Shown in pieces: positions 34,764 through 43,391 of a DNA stretch of 64,000 nucleotides. A program made the translations under genes and the position numbers. The notes under the pieces were generated by a model. It did not search any database, was not told the DNA's origin, and saw nothing but the letters and a program-made list of their open reading frames with translations. Within the stretch, counting starts at the first letter, position 1, and the number at the start of each line of letters is the position of its first letter. This DNA comes from Quisquiliibacterium transsilvanicum (GTDB lineage: Bacteria > Pseudomonadota > Gammaproteobacteria > Burkholderiales > Burkholderiaceae_E), in NCBI RefSeq assembly GCF_014202215.1, contig NZ_JACHGB010000008.1, forward strand, positions 85,726 through 149,725, written 5' to 3'.

Positions 34764-35552
34764 ATGTTCAAGGACCGATATGGCGACGTCGCCGCCAGCA
34801 TGCAGGATCACGTGGTCACGCTGGAAATCCAGCGCCCGCCGCACAACTTCTTCGACCATGCGCTGATCCGCGACATCGCCGACGCGCTGCGCGACATCGA
34901 CGAAACCCCCGAGGCGCGGGTGACGATGCTCTGCGCCCAGGGCAAGTCCTTCTGCGCCGGCGCCAATTTCGCCCCGGGGCAGTCCTCGGTGCTCGACAGT
35001 TCGTCGCCCCGGGGCCGCAATCCGCTTTACGAGGAGGCGGTGCGGCTGTTCTCGAACAAGAAGCCGGTCATCGCGGTTGTCCAGGGCCCCGCGATCGGCG
35101 GCGGCCTGGGCCTGGCGGTGTTCGCGGACTTCCGCTTCGCGAGCCCGGAAGCGCGCTTCGCGGCCAACTTCGTCAAGCTCGGAATCCATCCCGGCTTCGG
35201 GCTGACCTACACGCTGCCGCGCCTGATGGGCGAGCAGCGCGCCGCCGAGATGTTCATGACCGGCGACCGGATCGATGGCGAGACCGCGCACCGCTGGGGC
35301 CTGGTCGACCGGCTGGTGCCGGGGGAACAGCTGCGCGACGAGGCATTCAAGTTCGCGCGCTCGATCGCGGTCAATGCGCCGCTGGCGGTGCAGTCCACCC
35401 GCCTGACCCTGCGCCGCGAGATGGCCGCCCGCGTCGAGGCGCAGACCGACCGCGAAGGCGCCGAGCAGTCCTGGCTGGCCCGCACCGAGGACCACAAGGA
35501 AGGCGTCCGCTCGGTCGGGGCGCGCGAGCCGGGCCGGTTCAACGCGCGCTGA
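34764..35552 (+). CDS. Enoyl-CoA hydratase/isomerase family
   Basis: A 262-residue crotonase-fold enzyme: GKSFCAGANFAPGQ (about 60-73) and GPAIGGGLGLAVFADFRFAS (about 107-126) are the oxyanion-hole segments; the second catalytic region reads KLGIHPGFGLTYTLPRLMG, with no acidic residue at the usual place. So hydration by the usual two-Glu mechanism is unlikely; isomerase, hydrolase or other crotonase chemistry is possible. It stands alone and divergent from the DUF1330 gene. Confidence 0.9.
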   Translation: MFKDRYGDVAASMQDHVVTLEIQRPPHNFFDHALIRDIADALRDIDETPEARVTMLCAQGKSFCAGANFAPGQSSVLDSSSPRGRNPLYEEAVRLFSNKKPVIAVVQGPAIGGGLGLAVFADFRFASPEARFAANFVKLGIHPGFGLTYTLPRLMGEQRAAEMFMTGDRIDGETAHRWGLVDRLVPGEQLRDEAFKFARSIAVNAPLAVQSTRLTLRREMAARVEAQTDREGAEQSWLARTEDHKEGVRSVGAREPGRFNAR

Positions 35553-35591
35553 GCGTCGGGCCTCCAGGCGCGCCGAGCGCCGGGTCTGGTC

Positions 35592-35613
35592 CGCGCCCCT
35601 CCCCTGGGGCGCG
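35592..35613. terminator. Hairpin between convergent genes
   Basis: An 8-bp perfect stem (CGCGCCCC / GGGGCGCG) with a 6-base loop TCCCCT, with some pairing outside it. It sits between the enoyl-CoA hydratase and the membrane protein gene. Confidence 0.55.
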
Positions 35614-35627
35614 CGCCAGGCCCACGA

Positions 35628-36143
35628 TCAGTCCCCGTCTCGGGCCGCCGCCCAGGCGCACATCAGCAGAAAGCCGATGATCAGCAGCCACTTGAGCCAG
35701 GCAGCGCCCGCCGACGCCGCATAGACCAGCGGCATGCCGAAGCGCGGCACCTCGGTGAGCCAACAGTGCAACGCGTTTTCCAGCGCGTCCAGGAGCGCGG
35801 CGGCCGGCAGCAGCCAGGTTCCGATCCTTCGATACCCTGCGCCCCGGCCGCCGAAGATCCCGGTCCGCGTCGACAGGAGGTAGCCGAAGGCCCCGTAGGC
35901 GGCCAGCAGCGCATAGTCCACCGGCAGGTGGCTGCGATAGCGGGCGAGCTCCGCGTCCGACCAGAAGTGGACGATCTCGCCGAACGCCCGCGGAGTCCAG
36001 GCGAGTTGCAGCGCCAGCGCGCCAGGCGACAGTGGCGACAGGTGCCAGGCCAGGCCCGCGAACAACGCGAGTGCGACCAACCCAGAAATCCAGACCGGCA
36101 GGCGCGATGCGCCAGGCGCGCAGCGGTGTCCGTAGAGGTTCAT
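35628..36143 (-). CDS. Small multi-pass membrane protein
   Basis: A 171-residue protein with about four hydrophobic helices: LPVWISGLVALALFAGLAWH, DYALLAAYGAFGYLLS, RIGTWLLPAAALLDALENAL and AGAAWLKWLLIIGFLLMCAW. No family recognised. ATG 36143 follows AGGAGACC. It is flanked by convergent and divergent genes, so it is monocistronic. Function unknown. Confidence 0.75.
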   Translation of the reverse strand: MNLYGHRCAPGASRLPVWISGLVALALFAGLAWHLSPLSPGALALQLAWTPRAFGEIVHFWSDAELARYRSHLPVDYALLAAYGAFGYLLSTRTGIFGGRGAGYRRIGTWLLPAAALLDALENALHCWLTEVPRFGMPLVYAASAGAAWLKWLLIIGFLLMCAWAAARDGD

Positions 36144-36276
36144 TCCTGCCGGGTCTCCTGACCGATGTAACCGCCGCAACGATAATCCAGTGCGGCACCT
36201 CTCGGCCGCACTGCCTTGACCCGGCCTGCACCTTTCCGGAGACTCGCCGCATTCGCCACAACCGGGGGAGCGCAGG

Positions 36277-36642
36277 ATGCGCAGCTACGATCGGGTTCAA
36301 GCCGGACAGCGAGGGCCAGGCATTCTCGCAGCGCTCGCATGCGCGGCGCTGCTGTCGATGACGGCCCTGGCGGCCCGGGCCGCATCCGGCCCCGAGGCCG
36401 CCTGCAAGGCCCTGGCCGCGCGCGTCGAGCAGGCCGTCAAGCTCAAGAAGCAGGGCACGACGGCCGAAAAGGCCTTCGCAGAACTCTCCGTCCTGCCCGC
36501 TGGCGACGCCGTGCTGCCCGGCGACCAGGCCGCGTACTTCGGGAAGCAGCTGCCCGGCGCGGTGCGCTTTGCCTACGTGGCCGGAATGAGCCCCGAGAAC
36601 GCGGCGGCGTACTACCTGAAACAGTGCCGGATCGGCGCCTGA
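36277..36642 (+). CDS. Small secreted protein, unknown function
   Basis: A 121-residue protein with a signal peptide (GILAALACAALLSMTALAARA, cleavage near residue 35). The mature part (about 85 residues) has two cysteines that could pair (ACKAL and QCRIGA), and the segment AGMSPENAAAYYLKQC. No family is recognised. It is divergent from the membrane protein and convergent with the PPOX-like gene. Confidence 0.7.
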   Translation: MRSYDRVQAGQRGPGILAALACAALLSMTALAARAASGPEAACKALAARVEQAVKLKKQGTTAEKAFAELSVLPAGDAVLPGDQAAYFGKQLPGAVRFAYVAGMSPENAAAYYLKQCRIGA

Positions 36643-36709
36643 GCGCAGCGCGGGCTTCGCTCCACTGCGCCGTGATGCGCCTCCCCGGCAGCGCAGCCAC
36701 AGGTGCCTG

Positions 36710-37339
36710 TCACAGGTCCGGCGCGTAGCGCCGCTCCATGTCCTCGCGCGACTCATAGGGAATTTCCAGCCCCGTCTGGTCTGCGATCATCTGTCCGATC
36801 GTCGGCATCGCCGAGCGGCCCACCTTCGAGGATTCCGACCACAGCTTCGAGCGCAGGAAGGCCTTCGCGCAGTGCAGGTAGGCTTCCCGCACCGTCACCC
36901 TGATCGCGAGCTTCGGCGCGCGGCGCTCCGAGGTGCACAGCGCGATGTCCTCCGACGCGATCGAAAGCGCTGCGCTGCCGTTGACCCGCAGCGTTTCGTC
37001 GAATCCCGGGATCAGGAAGAGCAGCCCCACCTTGCCGGTACTGACGATGTTCTCCAGCGAGTCCAGGCGGTTGTTGCCCGGCGCGTCGGGGATCAGCAGC
37101 CGACCCTGCCCGTCGACCCGCACGAAACCGGGGTCGCCGCCGCGCGGCGAAGCGTCGGCATTGCAGGCGTCGTCACAGGTGGACACGATGACAAAGGGCG
37201 ACAGGCCGATGAAGCGCCTGCAGTGCGCGTCGAGGAAACCGATCTGCTTGCTGCGCACCCGCTCGCTGGGCTGGGCGTAGAGCTGTCGCAGGGCGTCGAC
37301 GGTGTCGATCTGCATCGGGTGGTCCGGGCGATCAGGCAT
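36710..37339 (-). CDS. FMN-dependent pyridoxamine-phosphate-oxidase-type protein (MSMEG_1061-like)
   Basis: A 209-residue split-barrel flavoprotein with FIGLSPFVIVSTCDDACNADASPRGGDPGFV across residues about 43-73 (written in pieces: FIGLSPFVIVSTC, then DASPRGGDPGFV), LIPDAPGNNRLDSLENI and GLLFLIPGFDETLRVNG. The MSMEG_1061 group binds FMN. Its reaction is unknown. It overlaps the acyltransferase gene upstream by 8 bases, so the two are expressed together. Confidence 0.83.
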   Translation of the reverse strand: MPDRPDHPMQIDTVDALRQLYAQPSERVRSKQIGFLDAHCRRFIGLSPFVIVSTCDDACNADASPRGGDPGFVRVDGQGRLLIPDAPGNNRLDSLENIVSTGKVGLLFLIPGFDETLRVNGSAALSIASEDIALCTSERRAPKLAIRVTVREAYLHCAKAFLRSKLWSESSKVGRSAMPTIGQMIADQTGLEIPYESREDMERRYAPDL

Positions 37340-38819
37340 CGGGATTGCGCCTCCTCGGGGCACTTGCAGCCGCTGCCGCGGGCTTGCGGGTCGCGGGCTG
37401 ACCCTGGCCCTTGGCGCGGCGGGCGGCTGCGAGCATCGTCACGAACTCTTTCTGGAACCGTTGCGTGATGGTCTCGGGGTCGGGCACGAGGTGCGCGTCG
37501 GCGACGATTGCAAGCGTGGCTTTGCCGCGGTAGCTGAGGATGCTGATGCCCATGCCGAGGTGCTCGCCGGGGTGCGGTACCCAGAACATCACCCGCTCGA
37601 TCGGCACGCCGGCCACGTGGAGCGTCTGCGGCGGGCCCATCACGTTGGTCATCACGACGCTCGCCTTGCTGCTCAGCATCGACGACGGGATGTCCGAAAC
37701 CGCCTTCGGCGTGCGACCGAAGATGTCGAACAGCACCCGCATCGCCATCGGCTCGGGCGAGCGCTTCAAGGCGTCCATGTTCTCCTTGGTCACGCGCAGC
37801 CTCGCCATCGGTGTCCTGGCCGCGACGGCAAGCTCGAGCAGCACCAGGCCGAAGTCGTTGCCCAGTTCCAGCGCACGCTCCGGCGGCCGCAGGTCGACCG
37901 GCACCATTGCACGCAGCGTCGTGTGCTCGACGTCGACGCCGCGCTTCTTCAGGTAGGCACGCAGCGCGCCGGTCATGCCGGCCACCAGCACGTCGTTGAC
38001 CTTCGCACCGGCCAGCGCACCGATCGCCTTCACGTCGTCGATCGCCACCGGCTCCGACCAGGCGACGCGCTTGGCGAGCGAGAAATCGCCCTTGAACGGC
38101 GATCGCGGATCGTCGCGCTTGAGCAGTTCGGTCAGCAGCATGCCCGCGCCGCCGGCGAGAAGCGCGGCGCGGTCGATCAGCGCCTGCGGATGCCGGACCG
38201 CGTCGACGACCGTGCTCGCGGTCGAGACGGCCGCCCGTCTGGCCCCTACCAGCAGATCGAAGGCCGGGTCGAGCCAGCCGCTGTCCCGATCGCCGTCGCC
38301 GTCGCCGTCGGCGATGGGCGCCGCCGCGGCCTTGCCCCGGCGTCCCGGCGCAGCCGGCGTCATGTCATACAGGCGCATGGACAGCGCCGCCATCGAAGTG
38401 CCATCCCCCATGCAGTGATGGAAGCGCGTGACGAGAGCGCTGCCGCCGTCGACGCCGTCGATGACGTGCACCTGCCACAGCGGCTGCAGGCGGTCGAGCG
38501 GCGTGCTCACGATGTCGTTGAGCAGCTCCGTCAGGGCGCGCCTGCCCCCCGGCGGGGGCAGTGCCACATGGTGCAGGTGCTGGCCCATGTCGAAGTCCGG
38601 CATGTCCTCCCAGTGCGGCGACGGAATCGGCCAGCCATGCTCGACGACCCGCTGTCGGAAACGCGGGAACCCCGCCAGTCGTTCCGCGTACAGCGCCTTG
38701 ACCGCGGCGAAGTCGAGCGGCTTGCTCGTCAGCGCCACGCTGGTGACCATCGCCAGGTTGGCGCGCCCGTCCATGTGGTACCAGGCGGCGTCCACGGGCG
38801 CCATCTTGTGCAGCGTCAT
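37332..38819 (-). CDS. Wax ester synthase/diacylglycerol acyltransferase-like (WS/DGAT)
   Basis: A 495-residue WS/DGAT-family acyltransferase that would esterify acyl-CoA to alcohols or diacylglycerol. The catalytic HHxxxDG motif is HHCMGDG, His134, His135, Asp139. The family's PLW segment (RLQPLWQVHVID), and NDFGLVLLEL and ASVVMTNVMGPP (the ND and NVxGP motifs) are also present. Residues about 170-177 form an acidic DGDGDGDRD insert. It is the first gene of a two-gene unit with the PPOX-type protein. Such genes allow storage lipid formation. Confidence 0.9.
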   Translation of the reverse strand: MTLHKMAPVDAAWYHMDGRANLAMVTSVALTSKPLDFAAVKALYAERLAGFPRFRQRVVEHGWPIPSPHWEDMPDFDMGQHLHHVALPPPGGRRALTELLNDIVSTPLDRLQPLWQVHVIDGVDGGSALVTRFHHCMGDGTSMAALSMRLYDMTPAAPGRRGKAAAAPIADGDGDGDRDSGWLDPAFDLLVGARRAAVSTASTVVDAVRHPQALIDRAALLAGGAGMLLTELLKRDDPRSPFKGDFSLAKRVAWSEPVAIDDVKAIGALAGAKVNDVLVAGMTGALRAYLKKRGVDVEHTTLRAMVPVDLRPPERALELGNDFGLVLLELAVAARTPMARLRVTKENMDALKRSPEPMAMRVLFDIFGRTPKAVSDIPSSMLSSKASVVMTNVMGPPQTLHVAGVPIERVMFWVPHPGEHLGMGISILSYRGKATLAIVADAHLVPDPETITQRFQKEFVTMLAAARRAKGQGQPATRKPAAAAASAPRRRNPDA

Positions 38820-39060
38820 CTCGCACCTCCCGGGCTGGCTTCGCGCTCTCCCCGCCGGTGCGGCCAAGGGTCTTCAGGCGATCTGCCACTCACGTTCGAA
38901 AGAAACAGTAGCTTCGGCGGCGGGCGCTGTCGACCGGTCTGCTGTGATGCGGCGCTTTCCGGGACGCCACCTCGCAAACCGGATCCCCGCCCGATCCCGC
39001 TCGGTTCACCGCAAGGACAGCTTCCGGTATCGTCGACCCACATTTCCAGGACGCCACGCC

Positions 39061-40737
39061 ATGCAGAACACAGGACTCGACACCCCGCCGGTCTCCCCGG
39101 CACGCCCATCGGCCACGCTGGTCGTCGTTCGCGACGCTGCAGGCGGCCCCGAGGTTCTGATGCTGCGCCGCGCGGAACGCGGCGATCGAGCCAGCGGCGC
39201 CTGGGTCTTCCCGGGCGGCCTGCTCGACGCGCGCGACCGCGACTGGCACTGCCACTGCGCGGGCGTCGATGACGCCGTGGCCAGCGCGCAGCTCGGCATG
39301 GCGGCCGGCGGGCTCGACTATCATGTCGCCGCGATCCGCGAGTGCTTCGAGGAATCCGGCCTGCTGCTGGCCTGCGACGCGAACGGCCAGCTCGTGTCGA
39401 CCGAGGGCGAGCTGGGCCGGCAACTGCAGGCCTGGCGCCTGCCGCTGCACCGGGGCGAGCGCACCATGGGCGAACTCTGCGAAGCCTTCGGCCTGCGCCT
39501 CGCAGTGGAGCGCCTCGCCTATCACACCCGCTGGGTGACGCCCGGCGTCCGCCCCAAGCGCTGGGACGCGCGCTTCTTCTTCGCCGAGGCGCCGCCGTCC
39601 CAGACGTCGGCGCACGACGAGGTCGAGATCGTCGAGCAGCTCTGGCTGCGGCCCGCGGATGCGCTGGCCCGCGGCGACGACATGAAGATGCTCACACCCA
39701 CCCGCACCACGCTGGAGACCATGACCCGCTTCGGCTCGGTGGCCGAGCTGCTGGACCACGTGCGCACGCCGCGCCGCACTGCGCTGCAGGTGCCGCGCGT
39801 GGCCATCGGCCGCCATGGCATGCAGCCAGTGGGTCCGGCCGACCACGCGTGGGCGGAGATCGGGCTGCTCGACCCGCTGGGCCATGGCACCGCCGCCTAC
39901 GAGATCGTTCCAGAGCGGCCGGTGCGCCTGTCGCTGCGCATCATCCGCGTGACCGCGCCGAATCCAGGCGTGATGACCGGCCCCGGCACCAACAGCTACC
40001 TGGTCGGCGCCGCCGACGGCAGCGCCTGGGCCGCGATCGATCCCGGCCCGGATGACGAAGTGCATCTGGACCGCCTGGTGGCCACGGCGCCCGGACCGAT
40101 CCGCTGGATCCTGGTCACGCACACCCACATCGACCATTCACCCGGCGCCGTCAGGCTGAAGGCGAAGACCGGCGCCGAGGTCCTGGGACAGTTCGCGCGC
40201 CATCGCGCCAACCAGGACCAGAGCTTCGCGCCCGACCGCGAACTCCAGGGCGGCGACGGGCTGGAGATCGGACCGGACACCACGCTGCGCGCCATCCACA
40301 CTCCGGGCCACGCCTCCAACCACCTGTGCTTCCTGCTCGAGCAGGAGAAGACTCTCTTCACCGGCGACCACCTGATGCAGGGCTCGACGGTGGTCATCAA
40401 TCCGCCGGACGGCGACATGGGCGCCTACCTGCGTTCATTGCGCGAGCTGATGGAGATGGACCTCGACTGGCTGACGCCGGGCCACGGCTTCGTGATGGAC
40501 CGCCCGCGCGAGCGCATCGCGGCGCTGATCGAGCATCGCCTCAAGCGCGAGGCGAAAGTGGTGGACGCGGTGCGCGCCCTCGGCCCGGCCGACGCCGCCA
40601 CGCTGGTGCCGAAGGCCTACGACGACACGCCCACGCATCTGCATGGCTGGGCGCAGCGCTCGCTCACCGCGCACCTGTTCAAGCTGCGCGACGACGGCAA
40701 GGTGCGCGAGGAGGAGGGGCGCTGGTCGATGGCGTGA
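39061..40737 (+). CDS. NUDIX hydrolase-metallo-beta-lactamase fusion
   Basis: A 558-residue two-enzyme fusion. Residues about 15-265 are a NUDT19-like NUDIX domain: the box starts GGLLDARD and after a long insert ends RECFEESGLL, an insertion typical of NUDT19-type CoA diphosphatases. Residues about 290-558 form a metallo-beta-lactamase domain: VTHTHIDHSPGAV (HxHxDH), the downstream His in ATLR-AIHTPGHASNHLCFLL, TLFTGDHLMQG with the bridging Asp, plus a LACTB2-like winged-helix tail (LKRLEAKVVDAVRAL-type). Human LACTB2 is an RNA nuclease. ATG 39061 is the only good start; the open frame runs further upstream without homology. The 240 bases before it contain nothing recognised. Confidence 0.88.
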   Translation: MQNTGLDTPPVSPARPSATLVVVRDAAGGPEVLMLRRAERGDRASGAWVFPGGLLDARDRDWHCHCAGVDDAVASAQLGMAAGGLDYHVAAIRECFEESGLLLACDANGQLVSTEGELGRQLQAWRLPLHRGERTMGELCEAFGLRLAVERLAYHTRWVTPGVRPKRWDARFFFAEAPPSQTSAHDEVEIVEQLWLRPADALARGDDMKMLTPTRTTLETMTRFGSVAELLDHVRTPRRTALQVPRVAIGRHGMQPVGPADHAWAEIGLLDPLGHGTAAYEIVPERPVRLSLRIIRVTAPNPGVMTGPGTNSYLVGAADGSAWAAIDPGPDDEVHLDRLVATAPGPIRWILVTHTHIDHSPGAVRLKAKTGAEVLGQFARHRANQDQSFAPDRELQGGDGLEIGPDTTLRAIHTPGHASNHLCFLLEQEKTLFTGDHLMQGSTVVINPPDGDMGAYLRSLRELMEMDLDWLTPGHGFVMDRPRERIAALIEHRLKREAKVVDAVRALGPADAATLVPKAYDDTPTHLHGWAQRSLTAHLFKLRDDGKVREEEGRWSMA

Positions 40738-40798
40738 CGGGAGGCGGTGCCGGCCGCTCCCCGGTTATCCATATGGCAAGGCGGCATCGGGAAGCGAG

Positions 40799-42061
40799 TC
40801 ACGCGGCCGCCCGCCGCTCCAGCAGCGTCCGCTCGCGCTCGTTGCCCGCCAGCGCCGCTGCTCGCAGGAAGGCGGCGCGCGCCTCCTCGTGCCGCCCCAG
40901 CCTGACCAGCAGGTCGCCCTGCACCGCCGGCAGCCACTGGTAGCGCTGCAGCGCCCTTTCTTCCAGCAGCGCCTCGACGATCGCCAGTCCCGCCGCCGGC
41001 CCTTCGGCCATGCCGACGGCCACCGCACGGTTCAGCTCCACCACCGGCGACGGCGCCAGCTGCGTCAGCGCCGCGTAGAGCGACGCGATCCGGTTCCAGT
41101 CGGTGTCCTGCGCGCGCGGCGCCCGCGCGTGGCAGGCGGCGATCTCCGCCTGAAGCCGGTAGCTGCCCAGGGGCTGGCCAAGCGCGTCGGCGCGCTCGAG
41201 CGCCGCAAGGCCGCGGCGGATCAGCAGTCGGTCCCAGCGCGACCGGTCCTGGTCGGCCAGCAGCACCGGCTCGCCCTGGGAATCGGTGCGCGCCGCGGTG
41301 CGCGAGGCCTGGATCTCCATCAGCGCCAGCAGCCCCAGCACCTCGGCCTGCCCGGGCGCCAGGCCGGCGAGCATGCGTCCCAGGCGCAGCGCCTCGTCGC
41401 AGAGCGCGGGCCGCATCCAGTCCGCGCCGCGCGTGGCCGTGTAGCCCTCGTTGAACACCAGGTACACCACCTCGAGCACCGAGGCCAGGCGTTCGCCCTG
41501 CGCCTCGCCGCGCGGCAGCTCGAAGGGCACCCTGGCCTCGGACAGCGTTCGCTTGGCACGCACGATGCGCTGGGCCACGGTGGGCTCTGGAACCAGGAAA
41601 GCGCGGGCGATCTCGTGCGTCGTCAGGCCGCAGGGCAGCCTGAGCGTCAGCGCCACGCGCGCGTCAGTGGGCAGCACCGGGTGGCAGGCGATGAAGATCA
41701 GCCGCAGCAGGTCGTCGCCGATCTCGTCCTCGCGCGCGGCATCCAGCGCGTCGGCGATGTCCGGCACGACATGCGCCTCCAGCGCTTCCAGGTCGCGGGC
41801 GATGTCCTCGTGCCGGGCGTGCGCCATCCGACGATGGCGCAGGTGATCCAGCGCCCGGTTCTTCGCCGTCGCCGTCAGCCAGGCGGCCGGGTTGTCGGGC
41901 AGCCCGTCGCGCGGCCAGCGATCCAGCGCGGCCACCAGCGCGTCCTGCGCCAGATCCTCCGCCACGCCCAGGTCATGCACCTGCCGCGCGACCACCGCGA
42001 CGATGCGCGCGGACTCGAGGCGCCAGACGGCGGCGATGATTTCGTGGATGCGGGAGTGCAC
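40799..42061 (-). CDS. ECF42-type RNA polymerase sigma factor
   Basis: A 420-residue ECF sigma factor with the long C-terminal extension of the ECF42 group. Sigma-2 region: AEDLAQDALVAALDRWP (about 32-48) and NRALDHLRHRRMAH; sigma-4: LTLRLPCGLTTHEIARAFLV and TVAQRIVRAKRTL. After about residue 180 comes the DUF6596/TPR-like extension (VVYLVFNEGYTATRG, then NRAVAVGMAEGPAAGLAIVE). No anti-sigma gene is seen; in ECF42 the extension is thought to control activity. It is the last gene of the VOC/YCII/SRPBCC operon, as is usual for the group. Confidence 0.93.
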   Translation of the reverse strand: MHSRIHEIIAAVWRLESARIVAVVARQVHDLGVAEDLAQDALVAALDRWPRDGLPDNPAAWLTATAKNRALDHLRHRRMAHARHEDIARDLEALEAHVVPDIADALDAAREDEIGDDLLRLIFIACHPVLPTDARVALTLRLPCGLTTHEIARAFLVPEPTVAQRIVRAKRTLSEARVPFELPRGEAQGERLASVLEVVYLVFNEGYTATRGADWMRPALCDEALRLGRMLAGLAPGQAEVLGLLALMEIQASRTAARTDSQGEPVLLADQDRSRWDRLLIRRGLAALERADALGQPLGSYRLQAEIAACHARAPRAQDTDWNRIASLYAALTQLAPSPVVELNRAVAVGMAEGPAAGLAIVEALLEERALQRYQWLPAVQGDLLVRLGRHEEARAAFLRAAALAGNERERTLLERRAAA

Positions 42062-42112
42062 GGGTCGCGCTCGCGTCCGGGTCTGCTTCTGCCCCTGACT
42101 TCGCCCCTGCGT

Positions 42113-42523
42113 TCACATCCGGGCCGGCGCGGCGGCCTCGTCCATGTGGAAGACCTCCCACAGGTGGCCGTCCAGATCGGCAAAGCCGTGCTGGTACATG
42201 AAGCCGAAGTCCTTGGGCGCATTGGGCGTGGTGGCGCCCGCCGCCACGGCCTTGCCCACCAGCGCCTCCACCTCGGCGCGGCTGTCGCAGGACAGCGCCA
42301 CCAGCACCTCGGTGGCCTTGCGCGCGTCGGCCACGGGCAACTGCGTGAAGCCCTGGAAGAACGGCTCAACCAGCAGCATCGCGTAGATGTCCTCGGCGAT
42401 CTCCAGGCAGGCGCCCTCGTCGTTGGTGAAGCGCGGATTGAAGCTGAAGCCCAGCGCGTCGAAGAAGGCCCTCGAGCGGGCCATGTCGCGGATGGGAAGA
42501 TTCACGAAGATCTGGCGGATCAT
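42113..42523 (-). CDS. VOC-family protein
   Basis: A 136-residue vicinal-oxygen-chelate fold protein starting MIRQIFVNLPIRDMARSRAFF. Sites expected to bind metal are not the classical His/Glu set; the QHGFADLDGHLWEVFHMD segment is the C-terminal beta strand. These ECF42-linked VOC proteins have unknown reactions. The ATG overlaps the stop of the YCII gene upstream by 4 bases; the sigma factor gene follows after 51 bases. Confidence 0.88.
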   Translation of the reverse strand: MIRQIFVNLPIRDMARSRAFFDALGFSFNPRFTNDEGACLEIAEDIYAMLLVEPFFQGFTQLPVADARKATEVLVALSCDSRAEVEALVGKAVAAGATTPNAPKDFGFMYQHGFADLDGHLWEVFHMDEAAAPARM

Positions 42524-42951
42524 TGCCCTGCTCCTTTCGCCAACGACTCCATCGCCTTCATGCGGTCAAGCGCCTCGCTCGGCGCGAAGTCTTCGAGCTC
42601 GTAGAGCTCGCGCACCTCCACCACCGCGTCGGCGCCCTCGCCGGCCGGGTTCGGGAAGCGCCTGCTCCACTCCAGGGCTTCCTCGCGCGAGCGCACCTGG
42701 ATCAGCGTATATCCGGCGACCAGTTCCTTGGCCTCGGCGAAGGGTCCGTCGACCACGCGGCGCCCCTGCGCACCGTAGTGAATGCGCCAGCCGGTGCGGC
42801 TCGGCTTCAGGCCGCTGCCATCGAGCAGCACCCCGGCACGGGCCAGCTCCTCGTGGTACGCGGCCATCGCCGCCATCAGCTCCGGGTCGGGATCCGGCTG
42901 CAGTTCGGCCTCGAACTCCGGACAGGACTTCACGATCATCATGAACCGCAT
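42520..42951 (-). CDS. YCII-related (DGPF) protein
   Basis: A 143-residue protein with the DGPF motif (VVDGPFAEAKELVAGYTLI, about 68-86), a dimeric ferredoxin-like YCII fold. The DGPF proteins are the partner class that always travels with ECF42 sigma factors; they may sense or modify a stress metabolite. The N-terminus MRFMMIVKSCPEFEAELQP is typical. It overlaps the next VOC gene, and starts 17 bases after the stop of the upstream VOC gene. Confidence 0.9.
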   Translation of the reverse strand: MRFMMIVKSCPEFEAELQPDPDPELMAAMAAYHEELARAGVLLDGSGLKPSRTGWRIHYGAQGRRVVDGPFAEAKELVAGYTLIQVRSREEALEWSRRFPNPAGEGADAVVEVRELYELEDFAPSEALDRMKAMESLAKGAGQ

Positions 42952-42968
42952 CGCTGGCTCCTTTCCGA

Positions 42969-43391
42969 TCAGGGCATGCTCGGCTGCAGCACGCTATTGC
43001 GGTTGCCCTCGGTGTCGACGAAGGAAACGTACTCGCCCACCCCCGGAATGGTCATCGGCTCGCCCAGCACCTGGCCACCGGCGGCGCGGATGCGCTCCAT
43101 CGCGGCATGGATGTCCTCCACCGCCACCACCACCGACGGGTGCTGCATCGGCATGTCGGCATGGAAGGGGTAGAAGCCGCCATTGATCGCGCCCACGGGT
43201 GCCTCCGGCGGCACTCCGGGACGCGCGCCCGGCGCCACCGTGGTGACCAGCAGGTAGTCGCCCATCTCGGGCCCGAGCTTCTCGTGGGCCCAGCCGAAGG
43301 CCTGCGCGTAGAAGCGCGCGGCGCGGTCGCGATCTCGATAGGGCATCTCGAAGTGCACGACGGGGCACATCGTCACGGTGGTGGCGCTCAT
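42969..43391 (-). CDS. VOC-family protein
   Basis: A 140-residue VOC protein: CPVVHFEMPYRDRDRAARFY (about 9-28), AQAFGWAHEKLG, and the C-terminal GEYVSFVDTEGNRNSVLQPS. Its His11 or so and the final strand can bind metal or substrate. Similar proteins are annotated as 27 kDa glyoxalase-like or as ECF42 partners. ATG 43391 overlaps the SRPBCC stop (ATGA). It is the second gene of the operon. Confidence 0.88.
   Translation of the reverse strand: MSATTVTMCPVVHFEMPYRDRDRAARFYAQAFGWAHEKLGPEMGDYLLVTTVAPGARPGVPPEAPVGAINGGFYPFHADMPMQHPSVVVAVEDIHAAMERIRAAGGQVLGEPMTIPGVGEYVSFVDTEGNRNSVLQPSMP

Noticed and set aside
38820..39060. Open frame upstream of the NUDIX-MBL gene (38428-39060) as part of it
   Set aside because: It runs antisense to the WS/DGAT gene and has no NUDIX homology; ATG 39061 is the natural start.
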